Positions 4,830 to 5,302 of a DNA stretch of 5,302 nucleotides are shown here, piece by piece (positions within the stretch are counted from its first letter, which is position 1; each line of letters begins with the position of its first letter). This DNA is from Desulfobacteraceae bacterium. GTDB lineage: Bacteria; Desulfobacterota; DSM-4660; Desulfatiglandales; JALVMZ01. The stretch is from positions 6,596 to 11,897 of the forward strand of contig JALVMZ010000407.1 in the NCBI GenBank assembly GCA_027032655.1. The letters are read 5' to 3'. Both the position numbers and the translations under genes were made by a program. The notes beneath the pieces were generated by a model, which worked only from the letters and a program-made list of their open reading frames with translations, did not search any database and was not told the DNA's origin.

Positions 4830-5302
4830 TTACTCCAGTCTGTAGTTGGGAGCCTCTTTTATTATTATAACATCATGGACATGCCCTTCCCTTAATCCAG
4901 CAGGTGTAACAACCATAAATCTGGCCTTTTGTTTAAGCTCCTCAATATTCCTGCATCCCAGGTAACCCATTCCTGACCTCAGTCCGCCCACCAGTTGATA
5001 TATGGTATCTGCAAGGGGGCCTCTATAAGGCACCCTCCCCACAATTCCCTCTGGCACAAACTTGTTCTCACTATCAACTCCTGATTGAAAATATCTGTCT
5101 CCGCTCCCCTCCTTCATTGCCTCCAGAGAGCCCATACCACGATATACCTTATAGGTTCTACCCTGATACAGGATTGTCTCTCCCGGGCTCTCCTCTGTTC
5201 CTGCAAACAGGCTCCCGATCATAACCGAATCAGCTCCACCAGCAATTGCCTTTGTTATATCGCCTGAGTATTTTATGCCTCCATCAGCTATTATTGGAAT
5301 AT
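4830..5302 (-). CDS. guaB: IMP dehydrogenase, C-terminal part, cut by the window edge
   Basis: Oxidises IMP to XMP with NAD+, the committed step of guanine nucleotide synthesis and the reaction just before GuaA. The frame stays open to the right edge; 156 residues are visible, the C-terminal third of the (beta/alpha)8 barrel. They begin IPIIADGGIKYSGD, the IMP phosphate-binding strand, followed by GADSVMIGSLFAGTEESPGE, YRGMGSLEAM, the mobile flap region GRVPYRG, and the tail LREGHVHDV...KEAPNYRLE typical of bacterial enzymes. The catalytic cysteine loop and any CBS domains lie outside the window, so they cannot be judged. The stop is TAA. guaA follows after 23 bases, so the two form a guaB-guaA operon whose promoter must be to the right. 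Confidence 0.96.
   Translation of the reverse strand, partial: IPIIADGGIKYSGDITKAIAGGADSVMIGSLFAGTEESPGETILYQGRTYKVYRGMGSLEAMKEGSGDRYFQSGVDSENKFVPEGIVGRVPYRGPLADTIYQLVGGLRSGMGYLGCRNIEELKQKARFMVVTPAGLREGHVHDVIIIKEAPNYRLE

Overview
The window looks like ordinary bacterial chromosome of moderate to low G+C, with very A+T-rich intergenic DNA. It carries central-metabolism genes. Shine-Dalgarno sequences, a textbook sigma70-type promoter, and a GMP synthetase fused into one polypeptide (most archaea split it) all point to Bacteria. The lineage cannot be fixed. The divergent form of the succinyl-CoA synthetase-like pair and the gamma-class carbonic anhydrase would suit an anaerobe (for example Nitrospirota or a deltaproteobacterial relative), but that is a guess.

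Layout. Positions 1-383 hold no gene. They contain a palindromic REP-like element (19-99), a cluster of small hairpins built on the word GGACTTA (142-230), an A/T-only palindrome (272-297) and a promoter, TTGACA-17-TATACT (311-339). The promoter drives sucC (384-1523) and sucD (1538-2410), the beta and alpha subunits of an ADP-forming succinyl-CoA synthetase-type enzyme. The sucD frame is complete and conserved from end to end but is broken by one in-frame TAG at codon 63 (1724-1726). The 239 bases after sucD contain a second REP-like element (2528-2617). A gamma-class carbonic anhydrase homologue follows (2650-3240) and converges, with a 6-base gap, on guaA (GMP synthase, 3247-4806, minus strand). 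The 3' third of guaB (IMP dehydrogenase, 4830 to the right edge, minus strand) lies 23 bases upstream of guaA.

How the genes work together. SucC and SucD form one enzyme that couples a CoA thioester to nucleotide phosphorylation; without the alpha subunit, SucC has no phospho-histidine or CoA site. GuaB and GuaA catalyse consecutive steps, IMP to XMP to GMP, and are laid out as an operon read right to left. The carbonic anhydrase homologue stands alone and would interconvert CO2 and bicarbonate.

What deserves attention. The amber codon in sucD is the main oddity: sequencing or assembly error, very recent gene loss, or TAG readthrough/recoding. The sequence alone cannot decide. guaA ends naturally in TAG, which argues for TAG being a normal stop, although a TAA follows two codons later. 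The two REP-like copies show compensatory changes in one internal stem. I see no clear sign of a new defence, mobile or RNA system in this window.
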